From contig CAVPOQ010000003.1 of NCBI GenBank assembly GCA_963707145.1, positions 124,001 through 188,000 on the forward strand: 64,000 nucleotides of DNA. The letters are read 5' to 3'. The notes below the pieces were generated by a model. It had not been told where the DNA came from, did no database searches, and saw only the letters and a list, made by a program, of their open reading frames with translations. Of the stretch, positions 56,000 through 64,000 are shown piece after piece (the stretch's first letter is position 1; each line of letters begins with the position of its first letter). The translations under genes and the position numbers were made by a program. Origin of the DNA: RPQJ01 sp963707145 (GTDB lineage Bacteria; Pseudomonadota; Gammaproteobacteria; Steroidobacterales; Steroidobacteraceae).

Positions 56000-58321
56000 A
56001 TGTCACTGTTCTCACGCCTGTTCGGAAACTCGAAGCCCGCTGCGGTCACGCCGGCAGCCAGCGAACCTGACGCAGCGGTCGAGTCGCCCCCGCCACCCGG
56101 TCCCCTCGCCCGTGCACGCGAGGAGGAAGCGAGCCTGTCACAGGCCATCGCTGCCCATGACATGGCCGCGATCGGAAAGTGGGTCCTGGAGGGAAGTTCG
56201 ACCCGAGTCCGCCAGATGGCGGCCGCAGCCATCGCGGAACCGGAACAGCTCGGCGAGCTGATCCGCGCCACGCGCGGCGGAAACGACAAGAGCGTCTATC
56301 GGATTCTCACTGCCAAGCGCGCCGAACTGCTCGAGGAGAGCCGTCGCGCACAGCAGCAGCAGGCAGAGATCGACGAGGCCGCCGCGGCCATCGCCCGGCT
56401 CAACTCGGCACCGCAGGACGCCTCGTACGCGGCCACGCTCGACAGGCTCGAGGCGCGTTGGCGCTCGCTCGCAGCGCACGCGACCCCGGACGTTCAACGC
56501 GACGTGGCACAGCATCTGCAAAGCGCGCGCGACGCCATCGAGCGTCACCGCCTGGCGACCGAGGCAGAGGCGGAGCGGCAGCGGGCCGCCGCCCGTGCCA
56601 CCGATGAGGCGCGCCACCAGCGGGAGCTCGAGACCCGGGCGCGCGCAGAGGCGGCCGCAGAGCAGGCGCGGATGCTCGAGGCCGAGCGTCAGGCCGAGCG
56701 CCAGGCCGAGCAGGCGAAGCGCGAGGCGGACGCGGCCGAGCTGCGCAACCTCTCTGGACTACTGCGGCAGACCCAGGCGGCGCTCGACCACGGCGCAACG
56801 GCACGTGCCGCGCGGCTGCGCGACGCCATCGCCGACCGCCTGCAACAGGCCCCTGCGCTGCCCACGTGGTTTGCGCACCAGTTGCAGCAGGTCGACGCGC
56901 GACTCGCGGAACTGACCGACTGGAAGACCTTCACGGTCGTGCCCAAGCGAACCGAGCTGCTGCAGCAGATGCAGTCCCTGATCGGCGCCGATCTCGCACC
57001 GGAGGAACTCGCGCGTCGCATCCGCCGGCTGCGGGACACGTGGCGGACGCTGCATCGGGGCGCAGGCGAGAATGCCGCGCCAGAGTGGCAGCAGTTCGAT
57101 GAGGCGGCCACCCTCGCCTACCAGCCGTGTCGCGAGCATTTCGCCCGCCAGGCCGAGATTCGCCACGAGAACCTGCTCCGACGCGAGGCGCTGCTGGAGC
57201 GGCTGGCGGGCTTTGCTGCGGAACAGGGCGGCGAGCATCCGGACTGGCGCGCCGTCAGCCACGCCCTCGTCGAGGCACGACGCGAATGGCGCCAGCATGC
57301 ACCGGTGGATCCGAAGGTCGTGAAGTCGCTGCAGGCGCGCTTCCACGCGCTGCTGGACGGCCTGCAGTCGCGCCTCGACGCCGAGTTCGCCCGCAACGTG
57401 CAGAGCAAGCGCGAGATCATCGCCCGCGCCGCCGAGCTCCTGATCCTCGAGGACACGCGCCAGGCCATCGAGGAAGCCAAGCACCTGCAGCGGACCTGGA
57501 AGACCGTCGGACTGGTGCCGTGGAACCAGGACCGCGCGCTCTGGGACGAGTTCCGGCACCACTGCGACGCCGTCTTCCAGCGCAGCTCGCAGGAGTTCGC
57601 GGCCTACGGCGCCGCCCTCGAGGCGAATCAGGCGCGCGCGGTTGGCCTGTGCGAGGAGCTGGAGCGGACTGCCGAGCTGACCGATGAGTCGCTGCTGGCG
57701 GCCACGCGGCCGCTGGACGAGTTGCGCGCCGAGTTCGACGCCCTCGAACTGCCGCGGACGTCCGCACGCGACCTTCGGCAGCGTTTCGCCCGGGCATCCG
57801 AGCGCGGCACCGAAGCGCTGCGTCGACGACGGGCGGCTGCGGCGCGCCACCAGTGGACCGACCTGTTTGCGGCCGCCGGGCAGGTCCGCGCCTACGCGCT
57901 CGCAACCACGTTGAGGCAGTCGCCGGACGACTGCGAGGCGCTCCGGGTCTCCGCGGCGTCTGCAGTGGCTGGACTCGGGCACGCTCCGAAAGGGGCGCGC
58001 GCCACGCTGGAGCAGATGATGGCAGCGGTCGCCGCAGGCGCGTGCAGCGCCGACCTCGCGGCGAACGAAGCCGCGCTGCGGCTGCTGTGCGTTCGAGCAG
58101 AACTGATCGCGGACGCGCCGACGCCGCCGGAAGACCTGTCGCTGCGGCGCGAGTACCAGATGCGAAGGCTCGTCGCCTCGATGGCGCGCGGCGAGCGCGT
58201 CACGCCGGCGGAACTCGACGAGCTGGCGCTGGAGTGGATCGCGGTGGGACCCGTGGAGCCGTCGGTGCACGACGCGCTGCTCGCACGATTCCAGCGCTGT
58301 CGCGACACCGGCGTGCGTTGA
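56000..58321 (+). CDS. DUF349 coiled-coil protein
   Basis: 773 residues from ATG 56000. MSLFSRLFGNSKPAAVTPAA is the usual N-terminus. A helical region with long coiled coil follows (about residues 190-250, ERQAERQAEQAKREADAAEL), then DUF349 helical units (LQRTWKTVGLVPWNQDRALWDEFRHHC is the clearest). Proteins of this family are common next to housekeeping genes in Gammaproteobacteria; the function is unknown. It stands alone, upstream of a convergent SDR gene with an 8-base gap. Transcription probably starts in the 209-base gap at 55791-55999, where I see no clear promoter. Confidence 0.85.
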   Translation: MSLFSRLFGNSKPAAVTPAASEPDAAVESPPPPGPLARAREEEASLSQAIAAHDMAAIGKWVLEGSSTRVRQMAAAAIAEPEQLGELIRATRGGNDKSVYRILTAKRAELLEESRRAQQQQAEIDEAAAAIARLNSAPQDASYAATLDRLEARWRSLAAHATPDVQRDVAQHLQSARDAIERHRLATEAEAERQRAAARATDEARHQRELETRARAEAAAEQARMLEAERQAERQAEQAKREADAAELRNLSGLLRQTQAALDHGATARAARLRDAIADRLQQAPALPTWFAHQLQQVDARLAELTDWKTFTVVPKRTELLQQMQSLIGADLAPEELARRIRRLRDTWRTLHRGAGENAAPEWQQFDEAATLAYQPCREHFARQAEIRHENLLRREALLERLAGFAAEQGGEHPDWRAVSHALVEARREWRQHAPVDPKVVKSLQARFHALLDGLQSRLDAEFARNVQSKREIIARAAELLILEDTRQAIEEAKHLQRTWKTVGLVPWNQDRALWDEFRHHCDAVFQRSSQEFAAYGAALEANQARAVGLCEELERTAELTDESLLAATRPLDELRAEFDALELPRTSARDLRQRFARASERGTEALRRRRAAAARHQWTDLFAAAGQVRAYALATTLRQSPDDCEALRVSAASAVAGLGHAPKGARATLEQMMAAVAAGACSADLAANEAALRLLCVRAELIADAPTPPEDLSLRREYQMRRLVASMARGERVTPAELDELALEWIAVGPVEPSVHDALLARFQRCRDTGVR

Positions 58322-58329
58322 CCGCCGCC

Positions 58330-59076
58330 TCACACCACCATGGACGAAGTCTGTCGCTCGACAGCCTTCGGATCGGCAAAGAAAGCGGCGCCCATCGCCT
58401 GGCTCATGGGGTCCGGGAAGATGTCCTCGGTCCCGGCCTCGATGGCGGCAACGATCGCGCGCGCGGCATCGGCGGGTGAGGTCTTCTGGAACGGGACCGC
58501 CTCGGCCATGCGCGTGTCGATCGGGCCGGGGTAGACGCCGAACACCTGCGTCCCCTGCGCCTTGAGCATGGCACGGGCCGCCTGGGTAATCGAATGTGTG
58601 GCAGCCTTCGACGCGCTGTAGGCGATGAACAGCGGAAAGCTCACCAGCGACGCCATCGACCCGATGTTTGCGATCGCGCCTCCGCCGTTCTTCGCCAGCA
58701 GCGGCGCGAAGGCCTGCATCATCGCGAAGGTGCCGAAGTAGTTCACCTCCATCTCCTTGCGGCCCGCCGCCAGCCACTTCGGATCGTCGAACGCGCCCCC
58801 GCCGTAACCCGCCACGCCGGCATTGTTCACGAGCAGTTGCACGTCCGGCGCCGCTGCGACCGCGTCCTTGATCTGGGAGGGGTCGGTGACATCGAGTCGT
58901 ACGGCGACCACCCGGGCAGCGTGGCGCGCCAGGATCGGCGCGAGGTCGTCGACCTTACGCGCCGCCGCGTAGACTCTTGCGGCTCCGGCAGCCACCAGCG
59001 CGTCCACGATGGACTCGCCGATCCCGCGGTTGGCACCGGTGACGAGCGCAGTCTTGCCTGCGATTGAGTAACCCAT
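58330..59076 (-). CDS. Short-chain dehydrogenase/reductase
   Basis: 248 residues, classical SDR. Cofactor motif TGANRGIGES, NNAGVAGYGG, catalytic Ser (IANIGSMAS) and YSASK with the Tyr-Lys pair. Asp in VRLDVTDPSQ follows strand 4. The C-terminus is extended with VERQTSSMVV. The substrate is not predictable. The 220 bases upstream (59077-59296) hold no gene I can support. Confidence 0.9.
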   Translation of the reverse strand: MGYSIAGKTALVTGANRGIGESIVDALVAAGAARVYAAARKVDDLAPILARHAARVVAVRLDVTDPSQIKDAVAAAPDVQLLVNNAGVAGYGGGAFDDPKWLAAGRKEMEVNYFGTFAMMQAFAPLLAKNGGGAIANIGSMASLVSFPLFIAYSASKAATHSITQAARAMLKAQGTQVFGVYPGPIDTRMAEAVPFQKTSPADAARAIVAAIEAGTEDIFPDPMSQAMGAAFFADPKAVERQTSSMVV

Positions 59077-59296
59077 GGGGGCAATGCTCCGGGTGAGCTT
59101 GAGGGTATCGGCCGTCCTGTCTGTTCGTCAGGCTAGACGGCTCGGGCGGTCCCGTAAAGCGTGTCCGGAAAGCCAGATTTCTTGCACGGCCGAGGGCATC
59201 CGCCGCACCGAGGCGGAAGGACGCATCGCCAGGCTGCTCACGCAGGTGGAGGCGGTCGCCGAGCGGTACTGGACGCGCTCGAGGCTCGGTCCGTCC

Positions 59297-59855
59297 TCAG
59301 GAACCCGTCAGCAATGTGTCCGCGTCCGGGGCCGACAGCTCCCGGGCGCCTGGATCGGGTGAGCCCGGCACGGGAACGCTGACCGTCGGGACGGTGGGCG
59401 CGTTGTCCATGTCGATGCGGCCGGTCGAGTCGCGCGCCGTCGTCGATGGCGACACCCGCCGCGAACAGATCGCCGTGGACCGTGGCCCCCGGTCGCAGGC
59501 TCACGCTTTCGAGAGCGTAGAGATTGCCGTCGACCGATCCCTCGACGATGATCCGCCGCGCGCGGATATCGCCACGGACCCGGCCCTGCGCGCCGATCGT
59601 GAGGCTGCGGCTGTGCAGGATCGATCCCTCGACCTGGCCCTGGATGACGAGGTCCTCGTCGGCGACGAGGTCACCCTTGAAGCGCAGGGTCGCACCCAGC
59701 GTCGAGCCCCTGCCTGCGAACGATCGCTCGGCGGGGACCTCCACCAGCGGGGCCGGCCGCGGCGCAACCGGGCGCACAGCAGGCGGCGGCAGAGCCGGCG
59801 ACTCGGTCAGCACGTTCTCCAGGTCGACCGGTGCGGGACGTTCGCGCTTCCACAT
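59297..59855 (-). CDS. Bactofilin (one frameshift near the end)
   Basis: Beta-helical cytoskeletal protein, about 185 residues after correction. A Pro-rich N-terminal tail precedes the bactofilin core (STLGATLRFKGDLVADEDLV, GSILHSRSLTIGAQGRVRGD, ARRIIVEGSVDGNLYALESV). Near 59427 an extra base shifts the frame after AIDDGARL; the other frame gives GRIDMDNAPTVPTVSVPVPG and ends LLTGS at 59297. Start ATG 59855 has GGGAGGTG upstream. It follows a second bactofilin gene by 19 bases, so the two are likely co-expressed and may co-polymerise. Confidence 0.88.
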
Positions 59856-59874
59856 GTCGGCACCTCCCCCGCGG

Positions 59875-60288
59875 TCAGTTGCCGGTGCCCGTGCGGAGCG
59901 GGCTCGACTCGCGAGACCGTCCCGTCGCTGAACCAGCCGCGGAATCTCCCGGCTCCATCGTGATGCCGCCGTTGAACGTCGCGCCCTCGGCGATGTTGAT
60001 GACCGGCGCCTCGAGGTTGCCGCGCACGTTGGCCTTGGGTCGCACCGTGATCGAGACTTCCGCCTTCAGGTTGCCCTCGACCCGCCCCTCGACGATGATC
60101 ACGTCCGCGTTCACGCCCGCCTTGACGTGTGCCTCGGGACCGATCGTGACTTTCGGCGCCGGCCCGATGGTGCCTTCGACCTGACCGTAGATCAGCAGGT
60201 CCTCCCCGGTGGACAGTTCGCCCTTGAAACGCAGGGTCGGGCCCAGAATCGAGGCGCGGTCCGAAACGAGATCGTGCGACGCAGCCAT
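59875..60288 (-). CDS. Bactofilin, shorter paralogue
   Basis: 137 residues from ATG 60288. Core ASILGPTLRFKGELSTGEDL, then YGQVEGTIGPAPKVTIGPEA, VIIVEGRVEGNLKAEVSITV and KANVRGNLEAPVINIAEGAT, the regular six-residue turns of a right-handed beta-helix. The C-terminal tail is Ser/Gly/Arg-rich. Bactofilins assemble without nucleotide and recruit cell-wall or polar proteins. First gene of the bactofilin pair; about 110 bases separate it from the short ORF upstream. Confidence 0.92.
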   Translation of the reverse strand: MAASHDLVSDRASILGPTLRFKGELSTGEDLLIYGQVEGTIGPAPKVTIGPEAHVKAGVNADVIIVEGRVEGNLKAEVSITVRPKANVRGNLEAPVINIAEGATFNGGITMEPGDSAAGSATGRSRESSPLRTGTGN

Positions 60289-60401
60289 TGAAGGAACTCC
60301 CCAGGGTTCTCGATGAAGGAGGCCGGACGCTACCGCAACGGTTCGCGGTGCGACCGGATGCGCGTCACAGTGTCGACCGGCAGCCGGAACGGGCCAGCCC
60401 G

Positions 60402-60542
60402 CTAGGACACAAACGGTACCAGTCGCTTCGTACGCCGGGCGTCGTCGAGGCGCGACGGAGTTGCGGATCGCTTGAGGAGTCCGAGCGCCACCTCCGACAG
60501 CCCGTACGCCAGCCCGAGCCATTCAGCCGACGGAGATTTCAT
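60402..60542 (-). CDS. 46-residue ORF coupled to the methyltransferase gene
   Basis: MKSPSAEWLGLAYGLSEVAL then GLLKRSATPSRLDDARRTKR and LVPFVS, stop at 60402. The ATG overlaps the stop of the upstream methyltransferase gene by 4 bases (ATGA), typical of translational coupling. The first half resembles, from memory, the N-terminus of small isoprenylcysteine methyltransferase-like membrane proteins, so this may be a truncated gene. No continuation was found in other frames downstream. Confidence 0.4.
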   Translation of the reverse strand: MKSPSAEWLGLAYGLSEVALGLLKRSATPSRLDDARRTKRLVPFVS

Positions 60543-61693
60543 GCGCGTCGGCTCCCGGCATACAGCTCGAACAGCAGCAGCCGGCAGGGAATGCTGCCGT
60601 TCATCAGCGGAATCGTCCGGCTCGGCTTGAGCCCGATGGACTTGTAGGGCGACGCATCGGCCGCGAGGATGGCGGCCTGCCAGCCGCTGAACCGCTGCTT
60701 CAGCGTGTCGCCGACTTCCTCGTACAGCAGCCGGATGTCCCCGTCGCGGCTGCCGATCCGATCGCCGTACGGCAGGTTCGTCACCAGCAGGCCGCTCGGC
60801 GCCGGCGGCTCCGCGTCCTGGAACCGCCGCGTGGCGAAGCTCATGTACTTCTCGACGCGGGCCTTCAGCGCGCTCCTCTGCGCCATCGCGACATAGCTGG
60901 CCTCGACGTCCGAGGCGACGATCGGCGCCGGCGGGACCTCGAGCTTTTCGCCGCGGACCCGGTCCTGGACGGCGCGCCACAGCTGGCGATCGAATCCCTT
61001 CAGCCACTCGAAGTGGAACTCGCCCTTCCGGCGATGGATCCGCGGCGCCTTCCGCACCGCGATCATGGCAGCTTCGATCGCGAGCGTGCCGCTGCCGCAC
61101 ATCGGATCCAGGAACGCCTGGCTGCCGTCGTAGCCCGCCATGATGAGGATCGCGGCGGCGAGCGTTTCCTTGAGCGGCGCCGGATGTCCCTGCTCGCGAT
61201 AGCCGCGCTTGTGCAGCGACTTGCCCGAGGTGTCGAGGCTGAGCATGCAGCGGCCCTTCTCGAGATGCGCCACGACGACCACCCTGGGATCGGCAAGTTC
61301 GACGGCCGGCGCGCGTCCCTGCTCCCGGTTGAAGACGTCGCGGATGCTCTCCCGCACCTGCGTGATGACCTGCTTCGGCGCCATGCCGCCGCCCTCCGCG
61401 TCGGCGCCCAGGCTCTCGACGAGGAACCCGTGCTGCGCGTCGAACAGATCGCACCAGCGGATCCGGCGGGCCTGCGAGTACAGCATTTCAGGGCTCTTCG
61501 CCGGCACGCCCTTGACGACGCGCAGGATGCGGCTCGCCGTCCGGAGCTTCAGATGCAGCTCGTAGAAGAGTTCCTCGCCCGCTTCGAAGCTCACGGCACG
61601 GAAGCCCGGGACGAGATCCGTCGCTCCGAGTGCCTCGAGCTCCTGCACCAGGGCCGGCTTGGTTTCCTCGGGGCAGGTGGCGATCAGGCGCAA
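60539..61693 (-). CDS. THUMP-domain class I SAM RNA methyltransferase (RlmL type)
   Basis: 384 residues, matching the N-terminal RlmL half of E. coli RlmKL (23S rRNA m2G2445) without the RlmK half. THUMP region about residues 50-160; SAM motif I is FLDPMCGSGTLAIEAAM; motif IV is LVTNLPYGDRIG, with Leu where RlmL has Pro (NPPYG). The start is TTG 61693, supported by GGAG six bases upstream and the match of MRLIATCPEETKPALVQELE to family starts. A TATAAT -10 box lies 50 bases before it. The exact target base is unproven. Confidence 0.87.
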   Translation of the reverse strand: MRLIATCPEETKPALVQELEALGATDLVPGFRAVSFEAGEELFYELHLKLRTASRILRVVKGVPAKSPEMLYSQARRIRWCDLFDAQHGFLVESLGADAEGGGMAPKQVITQVRESIRDVFNREQGRAPAVELADPRVVVVAHLEKGRCMLSLDTSGKSLHKRGYREQGHPAPLKETLAAAILIMAGYDGSQAFLDPMCGSGTLAIEAAMIAVRKAPRIHRRKGEFHFEWLKGFDRQLWRAVQDRVRGEKLEVPPAPIVASDVEASYVAMAQRSALKARVEKYMSFATRRFQDAEPPAPSGLLVTNLPYGDRIGSRDGDIRLLYEEVGDTLKQRFSGWQAAILAADASPYKSIGLKPSRTIPLMNGSIPCRLLLFELYAGSRRA

Positions 61694-61742
61694 GCGGGCT
61701 CCGGTCCCAGCGGTCTGGCGTCGGCCGCCCGCATGTCCCGCA

Positions 61743-61748
61743 ATTATA
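61743..61748 (-). promoter_or_regulatory. Consensus -10 box for the RlmL-type gene
   Basis: TATAAT on the minus strand, about 50 bases before the TTG start. The matching -35 region (GCGTCG) is poor. The opposite strand has TAGAAT at 61802-61807, which may serve the divergent ABC-F gene. Confidence 0.5.
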
Positions 61749-61882
61749 GCGACGCCCCCCGCGCCCGACGCGAAAGCGCTGCCCCGCGGCGCGGGCTCGG
61801 CTAGAATGCGCCCCCTCCCCCTCACCCCGCTGGTCCCGCGCTCCTGAACGCGGGACCTCCGACCGCTGCGCGCCGCAATACC

Positions 61883-63487
61883 GTGCTCTCGACCACCAAC
61901 CTCGCCATCCAGTTCGAAGCCAAGCCGCTCTTCGAGCACGTCTCGGTCAAGTTCGCCGGCGGCAATCGCTATGGCCTGATCGGCGCGAACGGCTGCGGCA
62001 AGTCAACGCTGATGAAGATCCTGGGAGGCGAGCTGGAGCCCAGCGCCGGCGAGGTCGTCCTGCAGGCCGGGATGCGCCTGGGCAAGCTGAGCCAGAACCA
62101 GTTCGCCTACGAGGACCAGCGCGTGCTCGACGTGGTGATGCAGGGCCACGCGGAGATGTGGCACGCGATGCAGGAGCGCGACCGGATCTACGCCGATGCA
62201 GAGGCGACCGACGCCGACTACATGAAGGCGGCCGAGCTCGAGGGCAAGTTCGCGGAGTACGGCGGCTATACCGCCGAGGCGCGCGCCGGCGCGATCCTGA
62301 TCGACGCCGGCATCGAAGAGTGGCGTCACAACCTGACGATGCGCGAGGTGCCGCCGGGGCTCAAGCTGCGCGTGCTGCTCGCGCAGGCGCTGTTCTCCAG
62401 GCCGGACGTGCTGCTGCTCGACGAGCCGACGAACAACCTCGACATCCACTCGATCGGCTGGCTCGAGCGGGCGCTGAACGAGTACGACGCGACGATGGTC
62501 ATCATCAGCCACGACCGCCACTTCCTGAACCAGGTCTGCACGCACATCGCCGACCTCGATTACCAGCAGCTGAAGATCTACCCCGGCAACTACGACGACT
62601 TCATGCTGGCCTCGGTGCAGGCGCGGCAGCGGGTCGAGGCCTCGAACGCCAAGGCCAAGGCGCAGATCTCGGACCTGCAGGAGTTCGTGCGGCGTTTCTC
62701 CGCGAATGCCTCCAAGGCGCGGCAGGCGACCTCTCGCCGACGCCAGATCGAGAAGATCAAGCTCGAGGACGTCAGGCCGTCGTCGCGGCAGAACCCGTAC
62801 ATCCGCTTCGAGCAGGCGAAGAAGCTCTATCGCTCCGCCGTGACCGTCGAGGGGCTCGGCTTTCGCTATCCCGGCGCCGATGCGGACGTGTTCTCGGATC
62901 TGAGCTTCACCGTCGAGGCCGGTCAGCGGGTTGCCGTCATCGGTCCCAACGGCATCGGCAAGACCACGCTGATGCGCTGTCTGGCCGGCGACCTGACGCC
63001 TTCGCGTGGCCGGGTCAGCTGGGTGGAGAACGCGCAGCCGGGCTACATGCCGCAGGATCCGCAGGCCGAGTTCGAGTCGAAGATGGACCTGTTCAGCTGG
63101 ATGTCGGTCTGGACCGGCAAGGCCGACGACGACCAGCTGGTGCGCGCCACGCTCGGGCGCCTGCTGTTCTCGGGCGATGAAACCAAGAAGTCGGTCCGGG
63201 TACTGTCGGGCGGCGAGAAGGGCCGCATGATCTACGGCAAGCTGATCCTGACGAAGCCGAACGTGATGCTGATGGACGAGCCCACCAATCACATGGACAT
63301 GGAGACGATCGAGTCGCTGCAGATCGGACTCGAGAAGTATCCCGGCACGCTGATCTTCGTGTCGCACGACCGCGAGTTCGTCGGCAGCCTCGCCACCCGC
63401 ATCATCGAGCTGCAGCCCGGGGGCGGCATCGCGGACTTCACGGGCACCTACGACGAGTATCTCGAGGCCCAGGGGCTGGAGTCCTAG
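61883..63487 (+). CDS. ABC-F family ATPase, YbiT type
   Basis: 534-residue soluble twin-ATPase that acts on the ribosome. It aligns along its length with E. coli YbiT: GNRYGLIGANGCGKST, second Walker A VIGPNGIGKTT, Walker B VLLLDEPTNNLD and VMLMDEPTNHMD, signature 2 LSGGEKGRMIYGK; the first signature is the YbiT-type PPGLKLRVLLAQALF. The linker FVRRFSANASKARQATSRRR is the family interdomain arm. The start is GTG 61883. It is divergent from the methyltransferase gene. Confidence 0.94.
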   Translation: MLSTTNLAIQFEAKPLFEHVSVKFAGGNRYGLIGANGCGKSTLMKILGGELEPSAGEVVLQAGMRLGKLSQNQFAYEDQRVLDVVMQGHAEMWHAMQERDRIYADAEATDADYMKAAELEGKFAEYGGYTAEARAGAILIDAGIEEWRHNLTMREVPPGLKLRVLLAQALFSRPDVLLLDEPTNNLDIHSIGWLERALNEYDATMVIISHDRHFLNQVCTHIADLDYQQLKIYPGNYDDFMLASVQARQRVEASNAKAKAQISDLQEFVRRFSANASKARQATSRRRQIEKIKLEDVRPSSRQNPYIRFEQAKKLYRSAVTVEGLGFRYPGADADVFSDLSFTVEAGQRVAVIGPNGIGKTTLMRCLAGDLTPSRGRVSWVENAQPGYMPQDPQAEFESKMDLFSWMSVWTGKADDDQLVRATLGRLLFSGDETKKSVRVLSGGEKGRMIYGKLILTKPNVMLMDEPTNHMDMETIESLQIGLEKYPGTLIFVSHDREFVGSLATRIIELQPGGGIADFTGTYDEYLEAQGLES

Positions 63488-63515
63488 CGCGGCCCATCCT
63501 TGGGCTCCCCGCCGG

Positions 63516-63956
63516 TCAGCCGCCGGTGCGCAGGGCCGCCATCAGGAACAGCACGGTGGCAATCGCCCCGAGCGCACTGCGCAGCGCATGCAGCCGGCCC
63601 CAGCGCTCGATCAGCGTTCGCGTCCCGTCGTCCGCGCGGTCGGGCGAAGTCCCCATCAGACGCCGGTTGGTCGGCATGATGCCGAGCAGCGTGTAGGGCC
63701 AGTTCGCGACCAGCACCGCCGCCCCTGCCAGCCACCACCCGACGCCGGTGCTCCACCACGCCAGCACTCCGAGCAGCCCGCCCACGACCGCCAGGCTGGC
63801 CTGCATCGCGAACCCGCGTCCATAGCTCGGCTTCCATTGCGCGAGCAGCGCACCAACCGGCAGCCCCAGCCGGGCCGGATGCTCCGCCACGTTGATGTAG
63901 ATCGCCGCACCCATGAACGTCGCGGCAGTCACCAAGGCGAGGAGACCCCAGATCAT
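63516..63956 (-). CDS. DUF1772 (anthrone oxygenase-like) membrane protein
   Basis: 146 residues from ATG 63956, preceded by AAGGAGGT. Four membrane segments (LLALVTAATFMGAAIYINVA; MQASLAVVGGLLGVLAWW; WLAGAAVLVANWPYTLLGI; ALGAIATVLFLMAAL). The family signature TNRRLMGTSPD and RTLIERWGRLHALRSALGA identifies DUF1772. Function in bacteria is unknown. It converges on the ABC-F gene with a 28-base gap. The last 44 bases of the window hold nothing I can name. Confidence 0.88.
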   Translation of the reverse strand: MIWGLLALVTAATFMGAAIYINVAEHPARLGLPVGALLAQWKPSYGRGFAMQASLAVVGGLLGVLAWWSTGVGWWLAGAAVLVANWPYTLLGIMPTNRRLMGTSPDRADDGTRTLIERWGRLHALRSALGAIATVLFLMAALRTGG

Positions 63957-64000
63957 TTCGACCTCCTTCGATTCCAGGCCCCGCACACGGCGACCTTGCA

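Noticed and set aside
55707..56261. A 184-codon plus-strand frame before the DUF349 gene
   Set aside because: It overlaps the start of the DUF349 gene out of frame and has Pro/Arg-rich shadow composition.

Overview
This 64 kb window comes from a GC-rich Gammaproteobacterium. The evidence is the gene order uvrC-pgsA-tRNA-Gly-tRNA-Cys-(insert)-tRNA-Leu(UAA), which matches the enterobacterial uvrC-pgsA-glyW-cysT-leuZ block, a complete System I cytochrome c maturation operon, an E. coli-type aceB/aceA/icd set, HrpA, RluE, YheU (UPF0270) and a YbiT-type ABC-F protein. Class II DAHP synthase, PEP-CTERM and bactofilin genes point away from enterics, toward environmental lineages near Xanthomonadales, Nevskiales or Steroidobacterales. 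That placement is inference.

Layout. 0-14.8 kb: purB, fumC, a CoA-type Nudix hydrolase, mazG and hrpA; then leftward a slipin/NfeD pair and a saccharopine dehydrogenase/alpha-aminoadipate-semialdehyde dehydrogenase pair; then class II DAHP synthase and RluE. 14.9-24 kb: glyoxylate shunt (aceB, aceA), a strong terminator, icd, and an overlapping DNA-repair run (family 5 uracil-DNA glycosylase, uvrC) ending in pgsA and the tRNA genes. A PEP-CTERM gene with a near-consensus sigma-54 promoter lies between tRNA-Cys and tRNA-Leu. 24-34 kb: two unidentified genes, a secreted DUF885-type hydrolase, and a GntR-controlled leucine (possibly also itaconate) catabolic operon: isovaleryl-CoA dehydrogenase, MaoC hydratase, CitE-like lyase and both methylcrotonyl-CoA carboxylase subunits. 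34.2-42 kb: ccmABCDEFGHI plus a trailing MaoC-like gene. 42-55.8 kb is the accessory part: an MFS protein fused to a cyclic-nucleotide-binding domain, a DUF4062 protein next to a GIY-YIG-like protein, a CbbY-like phosphatase, an acyl-CoA synthetase, and a 4.2 kb segment bracketed by two complementary fragments of an IS91-family transposase. That segment carries a papain-fold peptidase, a small neighbour that may be a chagasin-like inhibitor, a secreted protein flanked by inverted hairpin repeats, and a decayed lysozyme-like gene. 56-64 kb: a DUF349 protein, an SDR, tandem bactofilins, a stand-alone RlmL-type methyltransferase, an ABC-F protein and a DUF1772 protein.

About fourteen single-base frameshifts interrupt otherwise well-conserved housekeeping genes: hrpA, the saccharopine dehydrogenase, icd, the DUF885 gene, ivd, both carboxylase subunits and a bactofilin. 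Intact codon-level conservation on both sides, and compensating pairs, suggest most are sequencing or assembly indels rather than real gene decay. Coordinates for these genes are given across the break.

No CRISPR array, rRNA gene or intact transposase was seen. The best candidates for something new are the IS91-bracketed peptidase segment and the DUF4062/GIY-YIG pair.
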